From contig CANQBE010000004.1 in the NCBI GenBank assembly GCA_947589515.1, positions 1-59,625 on the forward strand: a stretch of 59,625 bases of DNA, given 5' to 3'. The notes beneath the pieces were generated by a model. The model ran no database searches and was not told the DNA's origin. It saw only the letters and a list, made by a program, of their open reading frames with translations. This document shows positions 50,096 through 58,228 of this stretch, piece by piece. Source of the stretch: an uncultured Bacilli bacterium. Its GTDB lineage: Bacteria > Bacillota_I > Bacilli_A > RF39 > UBA660. The first letter of the stretch is position 1. Every line of letters starts with the position of its first letter. The position numbers and the translations under genes are program-made.

Positions 50096-50476
50096 TTATT
50101 GATACTTTTTAGATAAAGAATAGATTCTTTTTAAAACTGTTTCATTATCATAGTTATCATATTTTGGTGCTCTTTCAATTTCGGGAATTTGAAATAAATC
50201 CCAAAATTCTAATTTAATGTGATATGTTGCAATTCCTTCTGGTGTATTAATTCCAGCAATAAAATCGCCTTGAAACATTGGATCTGTTTCTTCATTAAAA
50301 TGTTTTTTGGATTTCCAAGATATATCGGGATTGCAATTACATAAAGTACAAAATAAAATCAACCTATTTTTATATAATTCTCCAAAGGTATGATGCCCAT
50401 CACTTATATCTTTAACGTTTATACTATGATTATTTTTTTCTTGTTGAATGAAATTATTTATTTCTTGAATATTCAT
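50096..50476 (-). CDS. Phage-type WDGH-like protein of unknown function
   Basis: A 126-residue protein with SDGHHTFGELYKNRLILFCTL, MFQGDFIAGINTPEGIATYH and a terminal DNYDNETVLKRIYSL. This order matches small phage proteins described by the WDGH domain, where the C-terminal phrase is WDGHTPxDVxxRLxSL; here the WDGH tetrad itself is KYDN, so that motif is changed. AGGAGG precedes the ATG. It lies beside peptide module 3 and tRNA-Arg, and probably entered with a phage or island. Biochemical role unknown. Confidence 0.6.
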   Translation of the reverse strand: MNIQEINNFIQQEKNNHSINVKDISDGHHTFGELYKNRLILFCTLCNCNPDISWKSKKHFNEETDPMFQGDFIAGINTPEGIATYHIKLEFWDLFQIPEIERAPKYDNYDNETVLKRIYSLSKKYQ

Positions 50477-50489
50477 GTGGCCTCCTAAC

Positions 50490-50530
50490 GCGCATATTTA
50501 ACTTTCTATATGCAAGCGTATTTTCTAAAT
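50490..50530. repeat. Hairpin repeat of the CAAG..GTTTTCTAAATT family
   Basis: GCATAT/ATATGC (about 50492-50514) followed by AAGCGTATTTTCTAAATT. It belongs with the units at 14902, 15720, 16425 and 51068. Confidence 0.5.
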
Positions 50531-50644
50531 TATCATAAATTTAGTGCAAAAGTGTTAAATGAAGAACGCTTGTTTGATATATTTTATTAGGAACATTTAA
50601 TAGTTGGGTGCTGCCTCTATCTTTATAGATTGAAGGTGATGCTG

Positions 50645-50728
50645 ATGAATAAGAAAGATTTTTTAATCTTTGCTTTAATCGTTGTCATCCTTTTACTTAT
50701 AGCATTACTTTTCGTAATTCTAAATTAA
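50645..50728 (+). CDS. Small hydrophobic peptide, candidate type I toxin (copy 3)
   Basis: A 27-residue peptide beginning MNKKDFLIFALIVVILLLIA, the same family as copy 2. An in-frame ATG two codons earlier (50639) is possible, with AAGG just before. The leader element GTTGGGTGCTGCC (50603-50615) pairs with 50778-50790 (12 of 13 positions, including G.U pairs). The antisense RNA converges on the stop. It lies 35 kb from copies 1 and 2 and is also beside a tRNA. Toxicity is inferred. Confidence 0.72.
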   Translation: MNKKDFLIFALIVVILLLIALLFVILN

Positions 50729-50804
50729 AAGTGCACCTAACTCAAACAGTTTGAATTAGGTGCTACACAAATTATTGGGTAACACTCAACACTGCAATAT
50801 TGAA
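50725..50804 (-). ncRNA. Candidate antisense antitoxin RNA of module 3
   Basis: The promoter is TTGTCA-N17-TAAAAA (complement of 50811-50839). The RNA ends at hairpin GCACCTAATTCAAA-CTG-TTTGAGTTAGGTGC (complement of 50733-50763), then ACTTTTAATTT. The arm GCACCTAATT can pair with AGTTGGGTGC of the toxin leader over ten bases. Confidence 0.62.
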
Positions 50805-50810
50805 TGTTCC

Positions 50811-50839
50811 TTTTTATTTTATGCAAGTTTCCTTGACAA
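50811..50839 (-). promoter_or_regulatory. Antisense promoter, module 3
   Basis: TTGTCA-N17-TAAAAA, the same block as in modules 1 and 2. Confidence 0.6.
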
Positions 50840-51067
50840 ATACATAATAACATATAAAAGAACTTTTGGCAAGTTCTCTATATCAAGTTCGAAAAAGTTC
50901 GAACAGAAATGCCAATGGTGCGAATAATGTAGTAATTTACAACTTTCTGTCTAATTAATCTCTATAATTATTGGTCTATGATCAGACCTTTCCTTCATCA
51001 TATCCTTTTGTTTTATAATTTTATATTCAAAATAATTTTTCATTTTCTATCTCCCATCTGATTTAAA

Positions 51068-51110
51068 TTTGCATATTGGTTATCAATATGCAAGTGTGTT
51101 TTCTAAATTG
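51068..51110. repeat. Hairpin repeat of the CAAG..GTTTTCTAAATT family
   Basis: GCATATTG-GTTAT-CAATATGC, then AAGTGTGTTTTCTAAATTG. Stretch 50870-51067 otherwise holds AT-rich sequence in which I see no gene. Confidence 0.5.
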
Positions 51111-51126
51111 ACAATATCAATTCAAC

Positions 51127-51197
51127 CTATAAAAATTATATCATGAATTCGACCATTTTAAAACTCGAACTATAAAAGTCCGAGTTTGGTAACTATC
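51127..51197 (-). repeat. tRNA 3'-flank repeat with terminator hairpin
   Basis: The first 44 bp repeat 16478-16521. On the minus strand, AAACTCG..CGAGTTT with TTTT forms the probable terminator of tRNA-Arg. Confidence 0.65.
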
Positions 51198-51274
<77 letters not shown>

Positions 51275-51296
51275 AGTTGCTCAAATGAACAATTAG

Positions 51297-51326
51297 ATTA
51301 TATAATAAATATTCTTAGATTGTCAA
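51297..51326 (-). promoter_or_regulatory. Promoter of tRNA-Arg
   Basis: On the minus strand TTGACA (complement of 51321-51326), 18 bp, TATAAT (complement of 51297-51302). Perfect consensus hexamers, as expected for a stable RNA gene. Confidence 0.85.
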
Positions 51327-51339
51327 TACAAAAAAAAGA

Positions 51340-51364
51340 AAAAGGTGATTATTCAGCACCCTTT
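51340..51364 (-). terminator. Terminator of sspI
   Basis: On the minus strand AAAGGGTG (51357-51364) pairs with CACCTTTT (51340-51347), followed by T-rich sequence. Confidence 0.75.
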
Positions 51365-51564
51365 ACACAACTTTCTAAAATACTAAGAATTTTATTTTTC
51401 ATATCCTCATCTGCTTTTTGCCAAACTAATTCAAAAAAGACACCCATACCTGGTAGAGTAATTTCATCATTATTTTTAATACTTTCTTCAATGGCATCTC
51501 TTAAAACATTGATGTCATCTCCTTTAAAATTATTAATAATATGACTTCTAATGTCGATATTCAT
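51349..51564 (-). CDS. sspI: Small acid-soluble spore protein SspI
   Basis: A 71-residue protein. MNIDIRSHIINNFKGD, VLRDAIEESI, ITLPGMGVFFELVWQKAD and MKNKILSILE follow the SspI family pattern (MNLNLR..VLxDAI..LPGLGVLFEVIW in B. subtilis, from memory). It is made in the forespore and packaged in the spore core. A sigma-G-like promoter and AAAGGAG precede it. In B. subtilis sspI also neighbours a TrmH-type methylase gene, as here at 52322, so the synteny supports the call. Confidence 0.9.
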   Translation of the reverse strand: MNIDIRSHIINNFKGDDINVLRDAIEESIKNNDEITLPGMGVFFELVWQKADEDMKNKILSILESCVKGAE

Positions 51565-51583
51565 ATAATTCTCCTTTCAATTA

Positions 51584-51613
51584 TATTGTGGTAGATATCG
51601 ATAACTTTTATAC
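51584..51613 (-). promoter_or_regulatory. Sigma-G-type promoter of sspI
   Basis: On the minus strand GTATA (51609-51613), 18 bp, CACAATA (51584-51590). The -35 is a perfect GHATR, and the -10 has one mismatch from CATHHTA. SspI is a forespore protein. Confidence 0.65.
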
Positions 51614-51674
51614 AAAATATAGTAATTTTTACTTGGTTATGATAAAATACTTAATAATTAAAGTGGTGATATAG

Positions 51675-52313
51675 ATGTTTATTGATATCGATGGTAAACA
51701 AGTAGAAGTGATTATTGTAAAGAAAAAAGGAAATAAAAATACTTATTTACGAGTAAAAGAAGATTTAAAACTTTATGTTACTACTTCTTCTTTGGTAAGT
51801 GATCGTAAAATTAAAAGTATAATTGATGAAAATATGTCATCAATTATTAAAATGTATCAAAAACAGAATTATAAACAAGAATTAAAAAAGGATTTTTATT
51901 ATTTAGGAAAAAAATATGATTGCGTAAAAATGAATAGTAAGGATGTTGTCTTAGGAGAAAATAAAATCTTTGTACCAAGTAATTTTGAAGAAGATAAATG
52001 GTTAAAAAAACAGGCTCTTTCTATTTTTCAAGAAAGATTAGATTATTGGTATTCTTGTTTTAATCGTAAAATACCTTATCCATCCCTTACGATTCGGAAA
52101 ATGACTTCGCGTTGGGGAGTATGCAATTCTAAATTAAAACGTGTTACTTTAAATTTAGAACTTATTAAAAAAGATATTTCTTGTTTAGATTATGTGATTG
52201 TTCATGAACTTTCTCATTTTGTGGAAATGAATCATTCTGATCGTTTTTGGAAAGTAGTAGGAGAAAATTATCCAAATTATAGAGAAATTCGCAAAATCAT
52301 GAAAAATTATTAG
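51675..52313 (+). CDS. YgjP-like (DUF45) metallopeptidase-domain protein
   Basis: A 212-residue protein of the YgjP/DUF45 family. The marker phrases are RKMTSRWGVCNSKLKRVTLNLEL, then VIVHELSHFVEMNHSDRFWKVV with the HELSH zinc site and a third His. The family resembles SprT/WSS1 proteases and often accompanies restriction or repair genes. A TGGTGAT ribosome site precedes the ATG. It is followed after 8 bp by the TrmH-like methylase, so the two are probably cotranscribed. Confidence 0.82.
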   Translation: MFIDIDGKQVEVIIVKKKGNKNTYLRVKEDLKLYVTTSSLVSDRKIKSIIDENMSSIIKMYQKQNYKQELKKDFYYLGKKYDCVKMNSKDVVLGENKIFVPSNFEEDKWLKKQALSIFQERLDYWYSCFNRKIPYPSLTIRKMTSRWGVCNSKLKRVTLNLELIKKDISCLDYVIVHELSHFVEMNHSDRFWKVVGENYPNYREIRKIMKNY

Positions 52314-52321
52314 GAGGATGT

Positions 52322-53062
52322 ATGTTAATTACGAGTTTAGAAAATGAAAAAATAAAAAAATGTATGAAATTAAAAGAAAAAAAATATCGTGATTTGTATC
52401 AAGAGTTTCTAGTAGAAGGAGAACATTTAGTGATAGAAGCTTATCGTAGTGGTCTATTAGAAGAAATTTTATTAGAAGAAGATTCTGTTACGGTCTTAGA
52501 TGTTCCTATTACTTCAGTAACCAAAGAAATTTTAGCTAAAATCTCTACTTTGGATACTCCTAGTTATATCGTAGGAATCTGTAAAAAGAAAGAAGAAAAA
52601 CAAGAACTAGGAAATAAATTATTACTCCTTGATCGTATTCAAGATCCTGGAAATTTAGGAACAATTATTCGTAGTAGTAAAGCATTTGGTGTCGATACCA
52701 TTATTTTAGGCGATGAAACGGTTGATTTTTATAATCCCAAAGTAATTCGTGCTACTCAAGGAATGGCTTTTCATATTCAAATTATTTCTCGTAATTTAAA
52801 AGAAGTCATTTTAGAACTAAAACAAAAAGATATTCCTATTTATGGTACAAGGGTAGAATATGGGGAAGATATTCGTACTTTAACCAATCGTGATAAAGAA
52901 AAATATGCTTTAATTATGGGAAATGAAGGTAGAGGAGTTAGCGAAGACATTTTAGACTTATGTGATAAATTTATTTATATAGAATTAGATAAAGACGTCG
53001 AAAGTTTAAATGTAAGTATTGCTACTAGTATTTTATTATATGAATTAAATAGGAGGGACTAA
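52322..53062 (+). CDS. TrmH-family (SpoU) RNA 2'-O-methyltransferase
   Basis: A 246-residue protein. The N-terminal substrate-binding domain includes FLVEGEHLVIEA. The SpoU knot follows with LLLDRIQDPGNLGTIIRSSKAFG, ALIMGNEGRGVSEDI and the C-terminal ESLNVSIATSILLYEL. It methylates the 2'-O of an rRNA or tRNA nucleotide; the site is not evident. AGGAGG precedes it, and it abuts rimM by 1 bp. Its neighbour sspI (minus strand) reflects the B. subtilis order. Confidence 0.92.
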   Translation: MLITSLENEKIKKCMKLKEKKYRDLYQEFLVEGEHLVIEAYRSGLLEEILLEEDSVTVLDVPITSVTKEILAKISTLDTPSYIVGICKKKEEKQELGNKLLLLDRIQDPGNLGTIIRSSKAFGVDTIILGDETVDFYNPKVIRATQGMAFHIQIISRNLKEVILELKQKDIPIYGTRVEYGEDIRTLTNRDKEKYALIMGNEGRGVSEDILDLCDKFIYIELDKDVESLNVSIATSILLYELNRRD

Positions 53063-53559
53063 TGGAAGAATTTATTTATGTTGGAAAAATTGTGAATACA
53101 CATGGACTGAAAGGAGAAATTCGAATTCTTTCTGATTTTGAAAAAAAGGATAAAGTCTTTATAGCAGGTATGCCTATTTATATTGGTAGAAAAAAAGAAA
53201 AAGAAGTGATTCGTACTTATCGTCATCATAAAAATTTTGAAATGATTACGATGGAAGGTTATACAGATATTAATGAAGTTTTACGATATAAAGGTCTATA
53301 TGTTTACGTGAAAAAGGATGATTTAAAGTTAGAAGCAGGAGAATTCTTAGAAAGTGATTTGTTAGGATTAACAGTATTAGTTGATGGAAAAGAAAAGGGA
53401 ATCGTTACGGATATTCGTGATTCTGGTCATAATAAATTTTTGGTTATTACTTATTTAGAAAAAGAAATTTTTATTCCTTATCAAAAAGAATTTATTACTA
53501 ATGTTGATTTAGAAAAAAAAGCACTTACCATTACACCAATTAAGGGGATGTTTGAATGA
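53062..53559 (+). CDS. rimM: 16S rRNA processing protein RimM
   Basis: A 165-residue ribosome maturation factor. The N-terminal RimM domain has FIYVGKIVNTHGLKGEIRI, and the PRC-barrel domain (about 95-165) has ESDLLGLTVLVDGKEKG, DSGHNKFLVI and IFIPYQKEFITNVDLEKKALTI. It binds ribosomal protein S19 and helps 30S head assembly. It overlaps trmD by 4 bp (ATGA), the common order rimM-trmD. Confidence 0.95.
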   Translation: MEEFIYVGKIVNTHGLKGEIRILSDFEKKDKVFIAGMPIYIGRKKEKEVIRTYRHHKNFEMITMEGYTDINEVLRYKGLYVYVKKDDLKLEAGEFLESDLLGLTVLVDGKEKGIVTDIRDSGHNKFLVITYLEKEIFIPYQKEFITNVDLEKKALTITPIKGMFE

Positions 53560-54221
53560 AAATTGATATTTTAACTTTATTTCCAGAAATGTTTACTTCT
53601 GTTTTTCAAGAATCCATTATGAAAAGAGCACTCGATCGAAAATTAGTAGAAATTAATATTATTAACTTCCGTGATTTTTCTCAGGATATTCATCATAAAG
53701 TAGATGATACACCTTATGGTGGTGGAAATGGCATGGTACTGATGTGTCAACCTATTTACGATTGTATTGAATCCATTAAAACAGAAAATAGCACAGTCAT
53801 TATGCTTACACCAGATGGAAAAAAGTATGAACAAAAGATGGCTTATGATTTATCAAAAGAAAAACATTTAATTTTTCTATGTGGTCATTATGAAGGTTTT
53901 GATGAAAGAATTCGCAAAATTGTCGATTTGGAAATTTCCATTGGCGATTATGTTTTAACTGGAGGAGAAATTCCAGCTATGGTGTTAGCAGATTCTATCA
54001 TTCGCTTAATTCCTGGAGTTATTGAAGAAGAAAGTCATTTAGTAGATAGTTTTAATGATCAATTATTAGATTATGAAACGTATACCAAACCAGAAGATTT
54101 TAGAGGAATGAAAGTGCCAGAAGTACTTTTATCTGGAAATCATCAAAAAATAGATGAATTTCGAAAAAATTCGCGTTATAATAGAACTAAAGAAAGAAGA
54201 CCTGATTTATTAGAAAAGTAG
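53556..54221 (+). CDS. trmD: tRNA (guanine-37-N1)-methyltransferase
   Basis: A 221-residue SPOUT enzyme. MKIDILTLFPEMF, DDTPYGGGNGMVL, LCGHYEGFDERI and ISIGDYVLTGGE form the trefoil-knot SAM site. PEVLLSGNHQKI and the basic tail bind tRNA. It prevents frameshifting by making m1G37. AAGGGGA lies upstream. It is cotranscribed with rimM. Confidence 0.97.
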   Translation: MKIDILTLFPEMFTSVFQESIMKRALDRKLVEINIINFRDFSQDIHHKVDDTPYGGGNGMVLMCQPIYDCIESIKTENSTVIMLTPDGKKYEQKMAYDLSKEKHLIFLCGHYEGFDERIRKIVDLEISIGDYVLTGGEIPAMVLADSIIRLIPGVIEEESHLVDSFNDQLLDYETYTKPEDFRGMKVPEVLLSGNHQKIDEFRKNSRYNRTKERRPDLLEK

Positions 54222-54231
54222 GTGGTAGTTT

Positions 54232-54693
54232 ATGGCTGATAAAAAATATTTTGTGGTAAAAGAAAAAAATAATAAGACCATTACTTATTTTGAATATGAT
54301 AAAATGGAAGGCTATGATTTATCACCTAAAAAGGGTATGAAGATTGAAGATGCTATTAATGTTAACAAAGTAGTAATTATTAATCCTTCTTTAGCAGAAA
54401 AGGTAGCCAAAAAGAAATTGGATTTAAAGTTTCGTAAACTATTACAGTTATTAAATATTATTTTTGAAACTGATGATGATACTGGTACTGCTTATCGTCA
54501 AGGCTTAGATGAAGTTAATAAATTAAGAACAGAATTATTCAATAAATATCGTAAACATTTAAATGAAGAAGAAGCAGATTTAATGGATAAAAAATTAGAT
54601 ATTTTAGAGCAAGAATTAAAGGTAAGATTATATTATTTAGAGCAAAATTATCAGAATATGTATTCTAATGGTATAGAAGGTAAATCTAGATAG
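54232..54693 (+). CDS. Hypothetical helical protein after trmD
   Basis: A 153-residue soluble protein. The N-terminal 60 residues are beta-rich (KKYFVVKEKNNKTITYFEYD) and the rest is a long charged coiled coil with heptad Leu (LRTELFNKYRKHLNEEEADL, LEQELKVRLYYLEQ). It follows trmD by 10 bp with a TAGGTGG ribosome site, so it belongs to that transcript. I know no function. Its place between trmD and rplS, where other Bacillota have no gene, is notable. Confidence 0.6.
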   Translation: MADKKYFVVKEKNNKTITYFEYDKMEGYDLSPKKGMKIEDAINVNKVVIINPSLAEKVAKKKLDLKFRKLLQLLNIIFETDDDTGTAYRQGLDEVNKLRTELFNKYRKHLNEEEADLMDKKLDILEQELKVRLYYLEQNYQNMYSNGIEGKSR

Positions 54694-54883
54694 TAGAAGA
54701 AAAAAAGGAATCAAGATGAGAGACAATTAAAAAAGTCAATAAGATGATAGAAGAAATTCATAATACTTAAGATTATTTTAATAAAATACTAAACGTTACG
54801 ATTAACAATTAGATAAAATAACAAAACAAGAGATAGAAAGAAATAGAAGAGATATGGATATTAATCCTTTTGGATAAAATAAG
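54694..54883 (+). pseudogene. Decayed coding remnant
   Basis: Short pieces of apparent coding sequence with stops in each frame, ending in an in-frame KITKQEIERNRRDMDINPFG then stop (about 54818-54876). No start or ribosome site fits. It is probably the tail of a lost gene. Confidence 0.3.
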
Positions 54884-54905
54884 ATAGTCTTTGGACTATT
54901 TTTTT
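54884..54905 (+). terminator. Terminator
   Basis: ATAGTC-TTTG-GACTAT (54884-54899) then T run. Confidence 0.9.
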
Positions 54906-54971
54906 AAAAGTTATTTACAATACTAGTAATTTTTGATATAGTAAATATGATTTTTGATAGGGGGATTTTCG

Positions 54972-55697
54972 ATGAAAAAGAAAGATATTAGTTACTTAAA
55001 TGAAGAACAAAGACAAGAACTAGAAAAACTAGAAAAATTAAATAAGAAATATGGCATTAAAAAATTATGTTTTTATTCATTTCCTGCAATATTATTCACT
55101 ATTGGTTTTAGTTACTTAGCTAAGCAAACTGATTCTTGCTATATGCCATTTGTAAATGAAAAAGTAACATACTGTAGTAATGATGAGCTTACTTATTCTA
55201 GTTTAAATCATGAAATTACTAGATTAGAAAAAGAAGACTCATATTTAAAAACTCTAACAAAGCTTGAATCAGATGAAAGATTAGTTTTATATTCAGCTTG
55301 GGAAAAAGTAGGAGATATTTGGTGTAGAGCTAGGAAAAATATTAATCTTACAGAAGATCAAATTATGGATTTAGAAAATCTTATGAATGAGAATGTAAGC
55401 TTAGAAGAATGGCAAAAAGCAATTGATTTATTATCTTCTTCAGGCGAATATATAATAGAATCACAAGAAACAGAACCACTTGAAAAGCAAGGATATTTTG
55501 AGTTCAAAATGATTGATGATACTTCTTATGAAGTAGAGCCTTCTTTCTCAAAAAAAGCAAATGATATATTGAAATGGCTTGTTAGTTCATTATTTGCTAG
55601 TGGTGCTTTGGGTACCATAATTAATATAGAAAATTCTGAAAATATTAGAAAAACGAAAAAGAAAATTAAAGAGTTAACTCATTCAAATAAAAAATAA
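54972..55697 (+). CDS. Membrane protein with extracellular acidic domain, unknown function
   Basis: A 241-residue protein. A charged N terminus with a short coiled coil (about 5-28) precedes one span (about 34-50), a long polar domain with Cys pairs, and a second hydrophobic stretch (about 196-214). It ends in a Lys-rich tail. GGGGGAT precedes ATG 54972; the TTG-started longer frame is not needed. It separates trmD from rplS. No family is recognised. Its position in a ribosomal region suggests a recent insertion. Confidence 0.55.
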   Translation: MKKKDISYLNEEQRQELEKLEKLNKKYGIKKLCFYSFPAILFTIGFSYLAKQTDSCYMPFVNEKVTYCSNDELTYSSLNHEITRLEKEDSYLKTLTKLESDERLVLYSAWEKVGDIWCRARKNINLTEDQIMDLENLMNENVSLEEWQKAIDLLSSSGEYIIESQETEPLEKQGYFEFKMIDDTSYEVEPSFSKKANDILKWLVSSLFASGALGTIINIENSENIRKTKKKIKELTHSNKK

Positions 55698-55704
55698 AAA
55701 ATAT

Positions 55705-55733
55705 TTGCATCATTGAATATTTTATGTTATAAT
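55705..55733 (+). promoter_or_regulatory. Promoter of rplS
   Basis: TTGCAT (55705-55710), 17 bp and extended -10 TGTTATAAT ending 55733. The leader of about 65 nt could fold, but I see no named element. Confidence 0.8.
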
Positions 55734-55804
55734 TTATCTCGTTAGTAATCCGATGTTACTTGTTTGATATGATTACTGTAAAAACAAGAAAGGAGAGATA
55801 TCGT

Positions 55805-56152
55805 ATGGCAAATGTAATTGATAAAATTACAGCAAAACAGTTAAATCCTAATATTCCAGAATTTCGTGTAGGGGATACCGTAAGAGTAGATGTAAAAATC
55901 ATCGAAGGAAACAAAGAAAGAATTCAAGCTTTTGAAGGAATCGTTATTTCTCGTAAAAGTGGAGGAGTTAGTGAAACTTTTACCGTTAGAAAGATGTCTT
56001 CAGGTATTGGTGTAGAAAGAATTTTTCCAATTCATTCACCAAAAATTGCTGGTATTACAGTTGTTAAGAAAGGTAAAGTTAGACGTGCTAAATTAACATT
56101 CTTAAGAGATTTAACTGGCGGATACAGAATTAAAGAAAGAAGAAATAAATAA
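55805..56152 (+). CDS. rplS: 50S ribosomal protein L19
   Basis: A 115-residue ribosomal protein at the subunit interface. [59 protein letters not shown] segment and the [11 protein letters not shown] tail are family marks. The start at 55805 follows AAAGGAGAG. It has its own promoter and terminator, unlike the usual trmD-rplS operon. Confidence 0.96.
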   Translation: MANVIDKITAKQLNPNIPEFRVGDTVRVDVKIIEGNKERIQAFEGIVISRKSGGVSETFTVRKMSSGIGVERIFPIHSPKIAGITVVKKGKVRRAKLTFLRDLTGGYRIKERRNK

Positions 56153-56170
56153 GGCTCCGCCTTATTTTTT
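56148..56170 (+). terminator. Terminator of rplS
   Basis: AATAAGGC-TCC-GCCTTATT (56148-56166) then T4. Confidence 0.92.
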
Positions 56171-56183
56171 CATTTGAGGAATT

Positions 56184-56684
56184 ATGATGGAAAAGAATAA
56201 AAAAATGGTCAAAGAAGTATTACCTTATGTTGTGATTATTCTAGTAGTTGTTCTTATTAAAATATTTGTTTTTACTCCTGTTATTGTGAATGGAGACAGT
56301 ATGTTAGATACTCTTCATGATCATGATATTATGATTTTAGATAAACTAAGTATGAGAACAAAAGGAATTCAGAGATTTGATATTGTAGTGGTGCAAGTGG
56401 GTGATACAAAAATTATTAAAAGGGTAATTGGACTTCCAGGTGAAACTATTCAATATCAAAATAATAAACTTTATATTAATGGTAAATTTATGGAAGATTC
56501 TCATGGTAGTGATGTTACTTATGATTTTGATTTGGTTACTATTCCGGATGATATGTATTATGTATTAGGAGATAATAGAACAGATTCAGTAGATAGCAGA
56601 ATACTTGGTGTCATACCTAAAAAAGATATTTTAGGGAAAGCTACTTTTATCATTTATCCATTTCAGCATTTTGGAAGTAAATAA
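56184..56684 (+). CDS. lepB: Signal peptidase I
   Basis: A type I signal peptidase of 166 residues. One N-terminal span (about 12-31) precedes VNGDSMLDTL with catalytic Ser38, the Lys in KIIKRVIGLPGE, and GDNRTDSVDSRILGVI (box E). It removes signal peptides from secreted proteins, such as those with class I signals. The gene follows rplS as in some Bacillota. The length is on the short side but typical for this group. The rplS terminator probably attenuates read-through. Confidence 0.93.
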   Translation: MMEKNKKMVKEVLPYVVIILVVVLIKIFVFTPVIVNGDSMLDTLHDHDIMILDKLSMRTKGIQRFDIVVVQVGDTKIIKRVIGLPGETIQYQNNKLYINGKFMEDSHGSDVTYDFDLVTIPDDMYYVLGDNRTDSVDSRILGVIPKKDILGKATFIIYPFQHFGSK

Positions 56685-56686
56685 CA

Positions 56687-56770
56687 TTTGATGATCAAGA
56701 AGGTTATCAATTAGATTTGTCTATTAGTAATATCAATTCTACTATTGTAATACGACCAAGCAATATTTAA
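56687..56770 (+). pseudogene. 5'-truncated gene remnant
   Basis: Twenty-seven in-frame codons (FDDQEGYQLDLSISNINSTI...) end in TAA and have no start codon or ribosome site. The sequence resembles the C-terminal strand repeats of membrane-anchored LiaF/DUF4097-like proteins. It is followed by a good terminator, so it looks like the stump of a deleted gene. Confidence 0.4.
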
Positions 56771-56785
56771 TAAGATTTCATTTTT

Positions 56786-56818
56786 AAACTACCATTCACT
56801 AGTATTGGTAGTTTTTTA
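56786..56818 (+). terminator. Terminator of the lost gene
   Basis: AAACTACCA (56786-56794) pairs with TGGTAGTTT (56806-56814), then T run. Confidence 0.85.
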
Positions 56819-56952
56819 TATATTAAAATTATTAACAGTAATGTTTATTATATTTTAGCAAATAGTAATTTCTATTTTTCTATATACATGATGCGTTGTA
56901 TAATATCATTATCAATATACTTATGATACTTTTCATGGAAACGGAGAAAACT

Positions 56953-57546
56953 ATGAAGAAATATTTAACATTGATTTTATCTATCCTCATTATGTGCTTA
57001 ACTTTTCTTAATTATTGGTTTAGTGCTGAATTAATTGATTCATTCTTTCTATTATCTTTAGTGCCCATCTTGTTATTATTTGTTGGTTGGATTATTTGTT
57101 TCTTTGTATCTGTCAAAAACATCATTTCTAAGAATTATTTAGATATAATTTCAATCATCATATTATTTATAACGATTTTGTTAGTGATATTCTTTCCTTT
57201 TTTTAAGATGAAAGTTAAATTTGAATTGGAACTATATAAAAATGAACGATTACAAGTGATTGACATGGTAAAAGATGGTCAGTTCAAACCTGATGATTCT
57301 GGTAATGTGGTATTACCAAATCAATATAAAAAGATTTCCGTTAGTGGAGAAATCCATGTATATCAAAATGATACTAATCATCAAATGATTGGCTTTTGGG
57401 TATTTAGAGGAATGTTATCTGGATCTGAAGAACTAATTTATTCAACTGGAAATGAAGAATTTATTCAACAACATGAAACTGGTCATCCTATTATCAGTAT
57501 TGAAAAATTACAAGATAATTGGTATTATGTTATAACTGATTATTAG
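56953..57546 (+). CDS. Hypothetical membrane protein with C-terminal soluble domain
   Basis: A 197-residue protein with three spans in the first 90 residues (about 5-24, 30-55, 66-88), followed by a soluble domain of about 105 residues rich in Tyr, Asp and Glu (for example NEEFIQQHETGHPIISIEKL). ATG 56953 is preferred because GGAG lies before it. The HETGH sequence resembles an HExxH zinc motif, but no supporting ligand is evident. Family unknown. The promoter is unclear. Confidence 0.55.
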   Translation: MKKYLTLILSILIMCLTFLNYWFSAELIDSFFLLSLVPILLLFVGWIICFFVSVKNIISKNYLDIISIIILFITILLVIFFPFFKMKVKFELELYKNERLQVIDMVKDGQFKPDDSGNVVLPNQYKKISVSGEIHVYQNDTNHQMIGFWVFRGMLSGSEELIYSTGNEEFIQQHETGHPIISIEKLQDNWYYVITDY

Positions 57547-57667
57547 TTGTTACTAAAATAATCAACTTAAAAAATTAGCAAAATAAATAGAAAAGAAAAA
57601 ATAGAATAGTTCATGTAGAAAATATTATTGACTTCCTACAAAAACTATGATGTTAAGGAGTAAAAAA

Positions 57668-58102
57668 ATGCAAAAAATAATTTCCAACCATGATGAAAAT
57701 TACTATACATATCTATATCAATTAATTTATTCCATTGCTCATATTAATCATCATTATCAATGGCTAATTACTGATTTCGAAGCATATCCTCAAATGAAAA
57801 TTTATCAAAATTTACTGATGCAGAATGAATATTTAATACTTAGTACAGAACAATTTTTAGAAATGCTAAAAAGGGATAACTTTCAATGGATTTGGGGTAT
57901 TTTTTCGGCCATTCCTAGTCAATATAGTGAGGAAGAAATATTAAATTATCCTTTACCTAATATCAAAGAAAACAAGAAAACTACCATTCAACATCCTTTA
58001 GCAGAAATAGAAATTGGTGCAATCGATTCTTCTAGTTTATACATCATTTCGGATGATACTTATATTGAGATATTTAAAAAATTATATCCATGTGCTCAAT
58101 GA
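57668..58102 (+). CDS. Hypothetical protein, weakly DUF2691-like
   Basis: A 144-residue acidic soluble protein with many aromatic residues (YYTYLYQLIYSIAHINHHYQWLI, FQWIWGIFSAIP) and a C-terminal strand YIISDDTYIEIFKKLY. The overall order loosely recalls DUF2691 immunity-like proteins, but no fixed residue proves it. AAGGAG precedes ATG 57668. It stands alone with no close neighbours. Function unknown. Confidence 0.45.
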   Translation: MQKIISNHDENYYTYLYQLIYSIAHINHHYQWLITDFEAYPQMKIYQNLLMQNEYLILSTEQFLEMLKRDNFQWIWGIFSAIPSQYSEEEILNYPLPNIKENKKTTIQHPLAEIEIGAIDSSSLYIISDDTYIEIFKKLYPCAQ

Positions 58103-58228
58103 ATAAATAACAAAGTAACGGTGAGTGAAGGTAATGGATTAAAATACTATTAGAATATCTTATTGATAAAGAAATTTGATAAAAAAAATTTAATACTATT
58201 TAATTATTAGTTAGTTGTAGGTGAGTTT

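Noticed and set aside
56953..57546. HETGH in the membrane protein as a zinc protease site
   Set aside because: It lacks a third ligand and any surrounding zincin pattern; chance occurrence is likely.
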